NCBI GenBank assembly: GCA_017399485.1
Contig: JAFQCA010000015.1
Coordinates: forward strand, 1-64,000
Length of the DNA: 64,000 nucleotides
DNA from: Alistipes sp.
Lineage (GTDB): Bacteria; Bacteroidota; Bacteroidia; Bacteroidales; Rikenellaceae
Direction: 5' to 3'
Shown: piece by piece, positions 41,405 through 50,830 of the stretch
Numbering within the stretch: the first letter of the stretch is position 1
How the letters are laid out: each line of letters begins with the position of its first letter
Made by a program: the position numbers and the translations under genes
Notes under the pieces: model-generated
The model's database searches: none
The model's input: only the letters and a program-made list of their open reading frames with translations
Told to the model about the DNA's origin: nothing

Positions 41405-42958
41405 ATGAAACAAAAATTATTATACACACTCCTGTCGGCCCTACTGCTTACGGTGGGTTGGTATGGCGGTGGAGGCTTTACGATGCTGGTGGCTCTGTTG
41501 CCCCTGCTTGAAATAAGTCGCGGGTATGGCTCGTCGGCCCGCGATTGGTGGCGTATGGCAGGCTGGGCTGCATTGGCTTTCGTATTATGGAATGTCGCTA
41601 CAATTTGGTGGGTGTGGATTGCTGCTCCCATTGGCCCGATAGTGGCTACTATATTCTCTACGTTCTGGAATCTGGTGGCATTTATGCTCTACCACTACGT
41701 CTCAAAACGTGCCCGCAAGGCGGTAGCCTATACATTGTTAGTTTCATCGTGGATTTTTACCGAGTATTGCTATATTAGCGCCGAGGTGTTGTCATTCCCT
41801 TGGCTTACTCTGGGTAACGGTTTTTCGGGCGATGTGTGGGCTGTGCAGTGGTACGAGTTTACGGGTAATCTGGGCGGCTCGTTGTGGGTGCTGTTGTCGA
41901 ATATAGCAATATTTGAGGCGTGGCATAATCGTTCGCGATGGAGCGTGGTGCGAGCAGGAGTGGTTGTCCTATTGCCCATAATGCTCTCTCTTGCAATGTA
42001 TTGGAGTTACAAGCCGTCGGAGAAACTTGTTAAGGTGTCGGTTCTGCAACCCAATGTCGATTGTTATGAGGAGAAGTTCAGCGACAATGCAGTTTGGCAG
42101 ATGCAGAATATCGGAGATTTGTTCTCCTCAGTGCCTCGTGACGCGAGAGTCGTTGTTCTGCCCGAAACAGCCCTGCCTGAACGGCTGAATGATGACAAAC
42201 CGCTGCAGAGCGGAAATATATTAACCCTGCAAGAGTTGGTTGAGGAGCAGTGTGCCGATGCAATGGTTGTTGCGGGTGCATCTACCATAAAATTTTACCC
42301 CAAAGGCGTTGCACCATCCGAGACGGCCCGTCGAGGTGATGGTTATTATTACGATTTTTATAATTCGGCGGTGGCTGTAAATAGTGACTCGGATAGCAAC
42401 CTCCATCATAAGATGCGTCTGGTAATTGGTGTAGAGTCTATGCCGTTTACAAACATCCTGAATAAATTTGTCGATTTGGGCGGAATAACGGGCCAACTTG
42501 GTCGTAACGACAAAGCAACGGTATTCGAAAAAGGTGGGGCGACGTTTGGTCCTGCAATATGCTATGAGGGAATATATGGCGACTGCTTTGCCCGTTTCGT
42601 AAGAGAGGGTGCCGAGGTTATGCTCGTAATGTCAAATGATGGTTGGTGGGGTAATACTCCCGGTCATCGCCGTCTGTTCGACTTCTGTCGTTTGCGTGCC
42701 GTTGAGACGCGTCGAGCCATAGCGCGTAGCGCAAATACGGGTGTGTCGGGATTCATTACACCACGTGGCGATGTGACTGCGCGTCTAGATTGGGAACAAC
42801 GAGGCGTTTTGAGCGAGGAGGTCGAGGCGCGTAACGATAAAACGATATATGTATTGTATGGCGATTGGTTGGGCCGATTGGCGACGCTTGTGACGGCTTT
42901 GACGTTGCTCTACTACTCGGCTTACCGCATTCGTCGTCGTAATCATCTTGTGGATTAA
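41405..42958 (+). CDS. lnt: Apolipoprotein N-acyltransferase
   Basis: A 517-residue inner-membrane enzyme that adds the third acyl chain to lipoproteins. Six or so membrane helices occupy about residues 1-200 (LLYTLLSALLLTVGW at the start). The carbon-nitrogen hydrolase domain (about 215-490) has the catalytic Glu in VVLPETALPE, Lys in HHKMRLVIGVE and Cys in FGPAICYEGIYGD. A last membrane helix lies near the C-terminus. The start at 41405 was chosen from the promoter position. folC begins 14 bp after the stop. The many lipoproteins in this window fit its role. Confidence 0.93.
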   Translation: MKQKLLYTLLSALLLTVGWYGGGGFTMLVALLPLLEISRGYGSSARDWWRMAGWAALAFVLWNVATIWWVWIAAPIGPIVATIFSTFWNLVAFMLYHYVSKRARKAVAYTLLVSSWIFTEYCYISAEVLSFPWLTLGNGFSGDVWAVQWYEFTGNLGGSLWVLLSNIAIFEAWHNRSRWSVVRAGVVVLLPIMLSLAMYWSYKPSEKLVKVSVLQPNVDCYEEKFSDNAVWQMQNIGDLFSSVPRDARVVVLPETALPERLNDDKPLQSGNILTLQELVEEQCADAMVVAGASTIKFYPKGVAPSETARRGDGYYYDFYNSAVAVNSDSDSNLHHKMRLVIGVESMPFTNILNKFVDLGGITGQLGRNDKATVFEKGGATFGPAICYEGIYGDCFARFVREGAEVMLVMSNDGWWGNTPGHRRLFDFCRLRAVETRRAIARSANTGVSGFITPRGDVTARLDWEQRGVLSEEVEARNDKTIYVLYGDWLGRLATLVTALTLLYYSAYRIRRRNHLVD

Positions 42959-42971
42959 TAATTATCAGATA

Positions 42972-44267
42972 ATGAATTACTCTCAAACTTTAGAGTTTCT
43001 GTTCTCGTCATTACCTTCGTTTCAAGACGTGGGTGCTGACGCCTATAAGCCCGGTCTGGAGCGCGTAGCGGAGTTTTGTCGCCATTTGGGTAATCCTCAG
43101 CGTAACTACTACACGATTCACGTGGCTGGCACCAATGGTAAAGGCTCTGTGTCGCACATTCTGGCTTCGGTGTTACGAGAGGCGGGTTATCGTGTTGGAT
43201 TGTTTACATCGCCACACTTGAAGGATTTTCGTGAACGTATGCGTGTCGATGGCGAGATGATATCGAAGCAGCGCGTGGTCAATTTTGTGGATAAAAATAT
43301 GGCCAAGATGCAGGAGTTGCAACTCTCGTTTTTTGAGATGACGACGGCTATGGCATTTGATTATTTCGCATATAGCGATGTCGAGGTTGCCGTTATCGAG
43401 ACAGGTCTTGGCGGGCGATTGGATGCTACGAATATCATCACTCCATTGGTGAGTGTGGTGACAAATGTAGGCTTTGACCATACCGATTTGTTGGGTGGAA
43501 CGTTGCGAGAGATAGCCACCGAGAAGGCGGGTATAATCAAGAAGTCGATACCTGTTGTGGTTGGCGAAAGCAGCGATGAGTATGATGATGTATTTGAGGC
43601 TGTTGCAGCCGTAGGTCGCTCGCGCGTAATCTATGCCGAAGATAGTTTCCGCTATATCGAACATCGAGTAGAGGGTAGCAAACAACATATAGCATTGGAG
43701 CGAATGTGTGATGGCCGTCGCTACGATTTGGAGTTGGACCTTACGGGCGATTATCAACGCAAAAATGCGGTCACCGCTGCCGCCGTCGTACATTATCTTC
43801 ACGACTCTTCGCCACTCACGATAAGCCGTCGCGCTTTTGTTGATGGGTTTGCTAAGGCTGCCTCATCGACAGGCTTGGCAGGCCGCTGGCAGACTTTGGG
43901 CGAAAAGCCTTGGGTTGTCTGCGATACGGGGCATAATGCACACGGCATATCGTATGTGGCATCGATGTTAAAGGATGCGGCGCAACGCTATAATCGTCAG
44001 ATAATAATAATCGGCTTTGCACGAGAGAAAAATATCGATGAGGTGTTACCGCTTTTGCCGCGTGAGGCATACTACATCTTTACACAAGCCAATGTATCGC
44101 GAGCAATGCCTGTCGAGAAGTTGGCTGAGCAAGCCGCAACAGCAGGTCTGCAAGGAGAGATTCAGCCAAGCGTTGCAGAGGCTATGGCACGAGCAAAAGA
44201 GATTGCAACACCTGAGGATATGATATTTGTCGGAGGAAGTAATTTTGTTGTCGCCGAAGTGCTGTAA
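42972..44267 (+). CDS. folC: Bifunctional folylpolyglutamate / dihydrofolate synthase
   Basis: A 431-residue Mur-ligase-type enzyme that adds Glu to dihydropteroate and folates. The P-loop IHVAGTNGKGSVSHILASVL (about residue 46), FTSPHLKDFRERM, ETGLGGRLDATN and FDHTDLLG are standard; the C-terminal domain has VVCDTGHNAHG. The ATG at 42972 (MNYSQTLEFLFSSLP) is the family start; the ATG at 42948 would overlap lnt. It probably shares the lnt transcript. Confidence 0.94.
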   Translation: MNYSQTLEFLFSSLPSFQDVGADAYKPGLERVAEFCRHLGNPQRNYYTIHVAGTNGKGSVSHILASVLREAGYRVGLFTSPHLKDFRERMRVDGEMISKQRVVNFVDKNMAKMQELQLSFFEMTTAMAFDYFAYSDVEVAVIETGLGGRLDATNIITPLVSVVTNVGFDHTDLLGGTLREIATEKAGIIKKSIPVVVGESSDEYDDVFEAVAAVGRSRVIYAEDSFRYIEHRVEGSKQHIALERMCDGRRYDLELDLTGDYQRKNAVTAAAVVHYLHDSSPLTISRRAFVDGFAKAASSTGLAGRWQTLGEKPWVVCDTGHNAHGISYVASMLKDAAQRYNRQIIIIGFAREKNIDEVLPLLPREAYYIFTQANVSRAMPVEKLAEQAATAGLQGEIQPSVAEAMARAKEIATPEDMIFVGGSNFVVAEVL

Positions 44268-44303
44268 TGCGGTGAGTTGCAGAGAAAAATATGACTATAA
44301 ACG

Positions 44304-44336
44304 AAGAGAGGTTGCGCCCATCGCGCAACCTCTCTT
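44304..44336 (+). terminator. Terminator of the lnt-folC operon
   Basis: A 14-bp stem (44304-44317 with 44323-44336) and 5-nt loop, 37 nt past the folC stop. The T-tail is short (TTTCAC), so efficiency is uncertain. Confidence 0.6.
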
Positions 44337-44425
44337 TCACAACATCAAAACCGAATTATTATGAATTGCACTTAAAAATGTGCTACAAGTGTCTGTCTTA
44401 TATGTGCGTTTTTGTAAAAATTTTG

Positions 44426-44522
44426 TGTAAAAAACTGCACCTGTAAAAATCCGCTCCTGCAAAAATCCACGTCTGTAAAAATCCGTCCCTGCAAAAATCT
44501 GCACCTTATAAAAGCCTGCTCC
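44426..44522. repeat. 16-bp degenerate tandem repeat, six units
   Basis: Six units of consensus TGYAAAAATCCRCNYC run head to tail at 44426, 44442, 44458, 44474, 44490 and 44506. The units alternate TGT and TGC at their start; the last is 17 bp and more diverged. A seventh, weaker match precedes at 44413. There are no spacers, so it is not a CRISPR array. It lies between the folC terminator and the DUF3467 stop. Confidence 0.8.
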
Positions 44523-44541
44523 CTTGCCGATAAAATCTGGC

Positions 44542-44859
44542 CTACGCGTTACCCATTGGGCCCATACCTACGATGGGGTCCTCGTTGTTGCGTGAGGGTT
44601 GAGGAATCTCAATCTTGCCTATGTTGCTCTCGTAGCGTGTAATGTTCTCTTGCAGAGAGAGTAACAGACGCTTCGCGTGCTCGGGTGTAAGTATCACTCG
44701 ACTCTTTACTTTAGCCTTTGCAAGGCCTGGAAGTATAGTCGCAAAATCTATAATAAACTCCGATGTAGAGTGCGAAATAATAGCCAAATTTGAGTAATTG
44801 CCCTGCGCAATATCCTCAGTCAACTCTATATCGAGTCCTTGCTTCTTAAACTCTGCCAT
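44542..44859 (-). CDS. DUF3467 family protein
   Basis: A 105-residue acidic cytoplasmic protein with the family features: ELTEDIAQGNYSNLAIISHSTSEFIIDFA (about residues 16-44), RVILTPEHAKRLLLSLQENI (about 57-76) and a Gly/Met/Pro-rich tail. It is common and conserved in Bacteroidota. The function is unknown; the fold resembles small beta proteins once compared to HflC-linked factors, which I cannot confirm. A -7 box at 44881-44888 lies 21 nt upstream. Confidence 0.85.
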   Translation of the reverse strand: MAEFKKQGLDIELTEDIAQGNYSNLAIISHSTSEFIIDFATILPGLAKAKVKSRVILTPEHAKRLLLSLQENITRYESNIGKIEIPQPSRNNEDPIVGMGPMGNA

Positions 44860-44880
44860 AAAATTATTTTTTTGACGTTA

Positions 44881-44888
44881 CAAAAATA
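44881..44888 (-). promoter_or_regulatory. -7 box of the DUF3467 gene
   Basis: The minus strand reads TATTTTTG, 21 nt before the start. No -33 TTG is seen. Confidence 0.4.
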
Positions 44889-45108
44889 GTTTGTTGTAAT
44901 AACTTTTTCGAGGAAGGAGTGATAAAGTTATTCATAAATTATTAACAAAATTGCCAAGTTTCCTAAAGGTCATATTTGCGTGGCCTGAATATATTTGCAG
45001 TGCTCTCAAACGATGGTTTGCCGTCATTCAAAACGCGTGAATAGGCAACAATGTATCTAAGTTTGGGCGAATATCTGCAAAGGGTTTTAATATTTTATAT
45101 TAAATGCC

Positions 45109-45116
45109 TATCTTTG
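45109..45116 (+). promoter_or_regulatory. -7 box of the lysE-cmk-ispH operon
   Basis: TATCTTTG. It lies inside the longest open frame (which would start at 45104), showing that translation must start later; the ATG at 45173 fits. Confidence 0.55.
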
Positions 45117-45172
45117 CAACCGAAATCTTGTGCAAATTGCTTTGCGCGGATGAACACACACAGAAACACACA

Positions 45173-45835
45173 ATGGTGATAGATACTATCGAAATACTAT
45201 TCCGCGGTATGTGCGTCGGTCTGGCTTCGTCGATTACGGTGGGCCCTGTGGCTGTTTTGTGCATACAGCGTACGTTGAGCAAAAATCGTCGCTCAGGGCT
45301 CGTGTCGGGTATGGGTGTTGCGGTGGCTGATACACTTATGGCTATCATAGCCTTTTTCTTCTATTCGATGTTGCAGGCGCAAATCGAGGAGTATAGTATG
45401 ATTTTGCAGGTCATAGGCGGTATTTTTGTTGTCATCGTGGGCGTCTATATCTTTTTCCAGAACCCTGTGCCGCAAATACGCAAAAACCGTGCAGGTAAAA
45501 AAGACCCGTGGCAGGATTTTTCGTCAATGTTTGTATTCACGTTGGCTAATTTTGTTGTCGTTATTCCCTATCTGTTGGCGTTTTTTGCAATGTTCAACGT
45601 GGGTTTGCAGTCACACGACGATATGGCATCGTTGGTGCGCGGAGGTATAACCATCGCGGGCTTTTTGGCAGGAGCACTGCTTTGGTGGGGTATGCTTACT
45701 CTCTCCATTGACCTCTTCCGCAAGCGATTCCGTCCGCGTCATATGCTTACCATCAACCACGTTGCGGGTGTGATTATCGGGGTGTTGGGTGTCTACACCA
45801 TTCTATCTACGTTTTTTAATATTTTACCGAAATAA
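45173..45835 (+). CDS. LysE family translocator
   Basis: A 220-residue polytopic inner-membrane protein with about six hydrophobic segments. It has the LysE signature GLASSITVGPVAVLCIQRTL near residue 15 and SGMGVAVADTLMAIIAFF near 45. The family exports amino acids or related small molecules; the substrate is unknown. The start was set at 45173 because the promoter -7 box overlaps the longer frame. The stop overlaps the cmk ATG (TAATG), so the two are translationally coupled. Confidence 0.85.
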   Translation: MVIDTIEILFRGMCVGLASSITVGPVAVLCIQRTLSKNRRSGLVSGMGVAVADTLMAIIAFFFYSMLQAQIEEYSMILQVIGGIFVVIVGVYIFFQNPVPQIRKNRAGKKDPWQDFSSMFVFTLANFVVVIPYLLAFFAMFNVGLQSHDDMASLVRGGITIAGFLAGALLWWGMLTLSIDLFRKRFRPRHMLTINHVAGVIIGVLGVYTILSTFFNILPK

Positions 45836-46548
45836 TGAGTACAGATTGTAAGCCGAGTAAAAAGATTGTAATTGCCATAGATGGTTTCTCGTCGTGTGGC
45901 AAGAGTACATTTGCCAAAGCCATAGCCTCTCGATTGGGTTATATATTTATAGATACGGGAGCGATGTATCGTGCCGTCACTCTGTATGCTTTGCAGCAGG
46001 GTGCGATACGTTCAGGCATTGTCGATAATGATGCTGTTGTGGCTCTGCTCAATGATGTTGAGATAACCTTTAGGTTCAACCCCCAGCGTGGAGCCAGCGA
46101 TATATATGTCAATGGCGATTTGGCTGAGGGTAAGATTCGTTCTATCGAGGTGAGCAACTGCGTCAGCAGCGTAAGTTCGATTCGCGAGGTGCGCGAGAAG
46201 TTGGTTGCGATGCAGCAGCAGATGGGCCGCGACAGAGGTGTGGTGATGGATGGCCGCGATATAGGTACTGTTGTTTTTCCCGATGCCGAGTTGAAGATTT
46301 ATATGACGGCAGATGCCCGCGTAAGAGCCGAAAGACGTTATGCCGAACTCAAGGCTAAGGGCGACGATGTGACTATGGAGGAGATTTTGGAAAATGTCAT
46401 CTCGCGCGACAATGCCGATATGACACGCGCCATATCACCTCTGCGTCGAGCCGATGATGCCATAGAGTTGGATAATTCATATATGAGTGTTGAGGAGCAG
46501 ATGGCGTGGTTTATGGAGCGTTACGAGGCGGTAATAAATAGTTTATAG
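45835..46548 (+). CDS. cmk: Cytidylate kinase
   Basis: A 237-residue enzyme that phosphorylates CMP and dCMP. The P-loop IAIDGFSSCGKSTFAKAIA (about residue 12), FIDTGAMYRAVTLYAL, VVMDGRDIGTVVFPDAELKIYM (about 135) and ISRDNADMTRAISPLRRADDA are standard. The ATG overlaps the lysE stop by 1 bp. ispH follows 5 bp after the stop. Confidence 0.96.
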   Translation: MSTDCKPSKKIVIAIDGFSSCGKSTFAKAIASRLGYIFIDTGAMYRAVTLYALQQGAIRSGIVDNDAVVALLNDVEITFRFNPQRGASDIYVNGDLAEGKIRSIEVSNCVSSVSSIREVREKLVAMQQQMGRDRGVVMDGRDIGTVVFPDAELKIYMTADARVRAERRYAELKAKGDDVTMEEILENVISRDNADMTRAISPLRRADDAIELDNSYMSVEEQMAWFMERYEAVINSL

Positions 46549-46553
46549 CAAAG

Positions 46554-47423
46554 ATGTATATCGAGATAGACGAAAATTCTGGTTTCTGTTTTGGTGTGGT
46601 GCGAGCCATATCGAAGGCCGAGGTTGCGCTTTCGGAGTTGGGTGGCGAGGTCTATTCTTTGGGCGATATTGTGCATAACCGTATGGAGGTGCAACGTCTG
46701 GAGGATATGGGCCTGAGGACCGTCACTCACGACGATATGACATCGCTCAAGGGCCGCGACCTGTTTATCCGCGCTCACGGTGAGCCGCCTTCAACCTATC
46801 GCCGAGCCGAAGAGTTGGGTATTCGCGTAATTGATGCTACCTGTCCTGTGGTGGCGCAGTTGCAGCGTAAGGTCGTTGTGGCGCACGAGCAGATGCAGAG
46901 CGTAAACGGTCAGGTGGTCATCTTGGGTAAGCGTGGTCACGCCGAGGTTGTAGGTCTTACAGGTCAGGTTGCCAACCCGACAATCGTTATTGAGCGCGAG
47001 GAGGACCTCGATTTGATAGATTTCGAGCGCCCCATCTTCTTCCTGTCGCAAACAACGCAGAGTGTGTCGCTGTTCTGGGCTTTGGCCGAGCGTATGAGGG
47101 AGCGATTGAGCGACGAGAAGATGCTGACGGTTGATGATACCATCTGTCGCCGTGTCTCCAATCGCGAGAAGGCACTTATGGAGTTCGCCCGACGATTCGA
47201 TGTGGTTATCTTTGTATGCGGCAAGAAGTCAAGCAACGGCAAGGTGTTGTTCAATGTGTGCAACAGCGCCAATGAGCGTAGTTATAATATTGAGGAGGAG
47301 GCAGAATTGCAGGATGAGTGGTTCGAGAATTGCCAAAGCGTAGGTATCTGCGGAGCGACATCAACACCGGCGTGGCTGATGAAACGTGTGGCCGAGGCTA
47401 TACGTTCAAAATATGTTGAATAA
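46554..47423 (+). CDS. ispH: 4-hydroxy-3-methylbut-2-enyl diphosphate reductase
   Basis: A 289-residue Fe-S enzyme, the last step of the MEP isoprenoid pathway. The three cluster Cys are in SGFCFGVVRAI (about residue 12), DATCPVVAQLQRK (about 96) and VDDTICRRVSNREKAL (about 198). A SSN motif (GKKSSNGKVLF) and GATSTPAWL near the end bind substrate. It lies 5 bp after cmk, part of the lysE operon. Confidence 0.96.
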   Translation: MYIEIDENSGFCFGVVRAISKAEVALSELGGEVYSLGDIVHNRMEVQRLEDMGLRTVTHDDMTSLKGRDLFIRAHGEPPSTYRRAEELGIRVIDATCPVVAQLQRKVVVAHEQMQSVNGQVVILGKRGHAEVVGLTGQVANPTIVIEREEDLDLIDFERPIFFLSQTTQSVSLFWALAERMRERLSDEKMLTVDDTICRRVSNREKALMEFARRFDVVIFVCGKKSSNGKVLFNVCNSANERSYNIEEEAELQDEWFENCQSVGICGATSTPAWLMKRVAEAIRSKYVE

Positions 47424-47437
47424 ATTTTAGATTGATT

Positions 47438-47890
47438 ATGAGATACTTTATCAGGGCGTTAAAATATTTCGCCGCATTTTGCGTTTTGTATTTTGCAATA
47501 GTATGGTTGAGTGTAATGACCACTAAAGGTATGGACATCAGCGCGTGGGATTATATCGTTGCAAACTTCCAGACTACACGAGGTCAGTTGCTTGGCCTGG
47601 CTGTTGTGGTTTTGTCGGCTGTATATCCTCGTATGGGCTTTATGACGCGACGTGTGGAGTGTGATATGGAGGCCGAGCGCGATTACATATTGCGTGTTTT
47701 TGCGGCAGCGGGCTTCACGCTAAAGGAGGAGAGCGATGGCCGTATGGTCTTTCGTGCTGACAATATCCTGAGCCGTCTGTTTATGTTGTTCGAGGATGAG
47801 ATTGTGGTCGAGCAATATGGACAATGGATTGATATTTCGGGCATACGTCGAGGTGTAGCCAAAGTGCTGTACCGTACGTGGGGAAGATAA
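47438..47890 (+). CDS. Hypothetical membrane protein
   Basis: A 150-residue protein that I do not recognise. Two hydrophobic helices (about residues 8-25, AAFCVLYFAIVWLSVM; about 48-62, LLGLAVVVLSAVYP) are followed by a soluble domain with ERDYILRVFAAAGFTLKEE and MVFRADNILSRLFMLFEDEIVV, ending in an ISGIRRGVAKVL segment. The ATG at 47438 was preferred over a TTG two codons upstream. It lies 14 bp after ispH and 12 bp before the S41 protease gene, so it is co-transcribed. Confidence 0.7.
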   Translation: MRYFIRALKYFAAFCVLYFAIVWLSVMTTKGMDISAWDYIVANFQTTRGQLLGLAVVVLSAVYPRMGFMTRRVECDMEAERDYILRVFAAAGFTLKEESDGRMVFRADNILSRLFMLFEDEIVVEQYGQWIDISGIRRGVAKVLYRTWGR

Positions 47891-47902
47891 TAAAGAGTTA
47901 AG

Positions 47903-49573
47903 ATGAAGATAGTAAAGAGATATGGTCTGTTGTTGCTCGTCGCTGTTGTTGTGACGGGTATTTGGGCTGCGAAGGATGATTTCGGATTGGGCCGTAATAT
48001 GGAGGTTATGGTCAATATGATGCGCGAGTTGTCGTTGCAGTATGTCGATGAGGTCGCACCAGAGAAGTTGATGGCAGGCGGCGCGGCAGGTATGGTGCGC
48101 AATCTGGACCCCTATACCCAATATATGTCGGAGAGCGAGATGGAACAATTCGAGACTCTGGCTACGGGTAAATATGGTGGTATAGGTGCGACAATCAGAA
48201 TGAAACGCGATAGTAGCGGTGTAGTTGTAGCACAACCCTACAAAGGCTCGCCGGCGGATTTGGCGGGCCTGAAGATTGGCGATAAGTTTATCACCATCGA
48301 GGGCGAGGATGTGACCAAATGTTCGACAAGCGATATATCGTCTAAACTAAAGGGTACACCCGGCACGAAGGTACGTTTGAGTATCGAACGAGTGACTACG
48401 GGTAAGGTCGAGGAGTTTGAGATTGAGCGTGCGCGTATTGTAATACCCGGAGTCCCTTATGCGGGCTTTGTTGAGGAGGGCGTGGGCTATATTGCTCATA
48501 ACGATTTCTCGGATGGATGCTACGACGAGATGCGTGCTGCTGTGGAGCGTCTGCGTCAGGAGGGTGAACTCAAAGGGTTGATTCTGGATTATCGTGATAA
48601 TGGCGGCGGTAGTCTGCCTGAGGCGGTTAAGATTCTCTCGATGTTTCTGCCTAAAGGTACCGAAGCGGTGACAATGAAGGGCCGCACCGAGCAGTCTAAG
48701 CGTTCGTACGTTACCGAGACAAATCCCGTATTGCCCGATGTGCCTATCGTGGCGCTTATCAATAGCAATTCGGCTTCGGCTGCCGAGATTGTGTGTGGTG
48801 CATTGCAGGATATGGACCGTGCGGTGTTGATGGGCCAGCGCTCTTTCGGTAAGGGGTTGGTGCAGTCGGTCTTGCCGCTTGGATACAATAGTTATTTGAA
48901 ACTTACAACCGCGAAGTATTACATCCCGTCGGGCCGTTGCGTGCAGCGCATTAACTATTCGGCCCACAACGACAATAGTGGCCGTGATATTATCCCCGAT
49001 TCGCTGATTCAGGAGTTTAAGACGCGTAATGGCCGTAAAGTATATGATGGCAAGGGTTTGATGCCCGATGTGGAGACATCGCCGGAGTATATCAGTTCAT
49101 TTGCCGTTATGCTCTACAATATGGGCTATATCGAAGATTTCTTGGATGGTTATGTACGTCGTAATCCCAACCTTGAGGTCGATAACCGTACATTCTCTAT
49201 CACGGACGAGGATTATGAGGCGTTTGTTGAGTTTATGGCCGACAAGGATGTGCCTTTCAAATCGCGAACTCGTGCGGCGCTCGATGCTTTGAAACGAGAC
49301 TCAAAAGATGAGCGTTACGATGCAGCCTTTGCTGAGGAGTTGCAGCAGATAGAGTCAAAACTCAAGGATTCGAAGGAGGATAATTTGCGCACATATCGTC
49401 AGGAGGTGTGTGATTTAATCAATGGCGATATTGTCCTGCGTCACAACTATTATGCTGGAGTGGTAGAACACAACCTTGTAGCAGATAGCACCGTGATGAA
49501 GGCCGTAGAGTTGCTCGGCGACAAGGCACGTTACGAGAAGATACTTCGCGAGCAGGATACCAAGAAGAATTGA
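47903..49573 (+). CDS. S41 family (C-terminal processing) peptidase
   Basis: A 556-residue envelope protease with an N-terminal anchor (YGLLLLVAVVVTGIWA). A PDZ domain (about residues 85-170, with GSPADLAGLKIGDKFITIEG) precedes the S41 domain: DYRDNGGGSLPEAV, VALINSNSASAAEIVCGAL (catalytic Ser, about 294) and GQRSFGKGLVQSVL (catalytic Lys, about 318). A long C-terminal helical region (about 420-550) is present. It should trim or degrade periplasmic proteins. It belongs to the same operon as the preceding genes. Confidence 0.92.
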   Translation: MKIVKRYGLLLLVAVVVTGIWAAKDDFGLGRNMEVMVNMMRELSLQYVDEVAPEKLMAGGAAGMVRNLDPYTQYMSESEMEQFETLATGKYGGIGATIRMKRDSSGVVVAQPYKGSPADLAGLKIGDKFITIEGEDVTKCSTSDISSKLKGTPGTKVRLSIERVTTGKVEEFEIERARIVIPGVPYAGFVEEGVGYIAHNDFSDGCYDEMRAAVERLRQEGELKGLILDYRDNGGGSLPEAVKILSMFLPKGTEAVTMKGRTEQSKRSYVTETNPVLPDVPIVALINSNSASAAEIVCGALQDMDRAVLMGQRSFGKGLVQSVLPLGYNSYLKLTTAKYYIPSGRCVQRINYSAHNDNSGRDIIPDSLIQEFKTRNGRKVYDGKGLMPDVETSPEYISSFAVMLYNMGYIEDFLDGYVRRNPNLEVDNRTFSITDEDYEAFVEFMADKDVPFKSRTRAALDALKRDSKDERYDAAFAEELQQIESKLKDSKEDNLRTYRQEVCDLINGDIVLRHNYYAGVVEHNLVADSTVMKAVELLGDKARYEKILREQDTKKN

Positions 49574-49651
49574 TTTTTCAAGCCGAGCGGTGGATTATGG
49601 ATTCATCGAAAAAAGCAGAATCCCTAAAGGAATAAGTAAACAAAAGCGACA

Positions 49652-50830
49652 ATGAAGTTTCCCAACATAATGAAAATATCGTTTCGCAGTCGTATATCGA
49701 TACTTGTAATAGGTATGATATTGGCTGTCTTGTCGCTTGTATATACCAATACTCTGGCCGAAGTGTTGCGCCAGAAGGAGCAGAACGATGTTAAGTTGTG
49801 GGCTGCGGCTATGGAGCGTGTGAGTCACGATGCGTTTGGTAACTATCAGGTGGACCCACTCATCTCGCATATCTTGAGTACGCAGAACAACATCCCCTTC
49901 ATCATAACCGATGAGAATCAAAACTACATCGCCAGCAACCGCATCCCCGAAGAGGTATTGAACGACCCCGAACGATTCCGCGCCAAACTCTACGAGTTGA
50001 TGGAGGAGAACACACCGCGTACGGTGAAGATGATGTGGGCCAGCGGTCACTACCATATGATTTTCTATGGTCGTTCACAGTTGTTGTCGGCTCTCTACTA
50101 TTTCCCGTATGTGCAGTGGTTGATTATCGCGATATTTATTCTGTTTACATATATCGCCTTGCGCTCAACAAAGCAGGATGAGCAGAACCGCGTATGGATA
50201 GGTCTGGCAAAAGAGACGGCTCACCAATTGGGAACGCCCATATCGTCGCTGCTCGGCTGGGTTGAATATCTTCGTGCGCAGGAGGTCGATGCGACGGCCA
50301 TCGATGAGATGAATAAGGATTTGACTCATCTGATGAAAATCGTAGACCGTTTCTCAAAGATTGGCTCCGAGACTCATCTCTCGCCGATGAATGTCAATGA
50401 GGTCGTCGGTGAGTCGGTTATGTATTTCCGTAAACGCATACCGCGTAATGTTACGCTGTCGTACAATGGTTTGGCCATAGCCCCCGTTAAGGCCAATCTT
50501 AATGCCGCACTCTTTGAGTGGGTTGTTGAGAATTTGATGAAGAACGCTCTGGATGCTATGCAGGGGCACGGCGAGATAGATGTATATGTGTGGTCTACCG
50601 ACAAGTCGGTTATAATTGATGTGAAGGATACAGGTAAAGGTATCCCCAAGAGTAATTGGAAGAGAATATTCTCGCCGGGTTTCACGACAAAGACGCGTGG
50701 CTGGGGTTTGGGACTATCACTCTCGCGTCGTATTGTCGAAGATTATCACCACGGTAAGATTGCCGTTGCCAAGTCAGAGGTGGGCGTGGGCACCACATTC
50801 CGTATAACCTTAAAACGAGTCATCGAGTAA
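49652..50830 (+). CDS. Sensor histidine kinase (no linked response regulator)
   Basis: A 392-residue membrane kinase. One helix is near residues 10-30 (ISILVIGMILAVLSLVY), a periplasmic sensor region (about 30-150) includes a degenerate PAS-like part, and a second helix is at about 155-172 (LIIAIFILFTYIAL). The DHp phosphoacceptor His is in KETAHQLGTPISSLL (about residue 192). The ATPase domain shows ENLMKNALDAM, VIIDVKDTGKGIP and GWGLGLSLSRRIVEDYH. No HAMP is obvious. The partner regulator is elsewhere. It overlaps DUF4271 by one base (TAATG). Confidence 0.9.
   Translation: MKFPNIMKISFRSRISILVIGMILAVLSLVYTNTLAEVLRQKEQNDVKLWAAAMERVSHDAFGNYQVDPLISHILSTQNNIPFIITDENQNYIASNRIPEEVLNDPERFRAKLYELMEENTPRTVKMMWASGHYHMIFYGRSQLLSALYYFPYVQWLIIAIFILFTYIALRSTKQDEQNRVWIGLAKETAHQLGTPISSLLGWVEYLRAQEVDATAIDEMNKDLTHLMKIVDRFSKIGSETHLSPMNVNEVVGESVMYFRKRIPRNVTLSYNGLAIAPVKANLNAALFEWVVENLMKNALDAMQGHGEIDVYVWSTDKSVIIDVKDTGKGIPKSNWKRIFSPGFTTKTRGWGLGLSLSRRIVEDYHHGKIAVAKSEVGVGTTFRITLKRVIE

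Noticed and set aside
44426..44522. CRISPR array
   Set aside because: The 16-bp units are contiguous with no unique spacers, and no cas genes are nearby.
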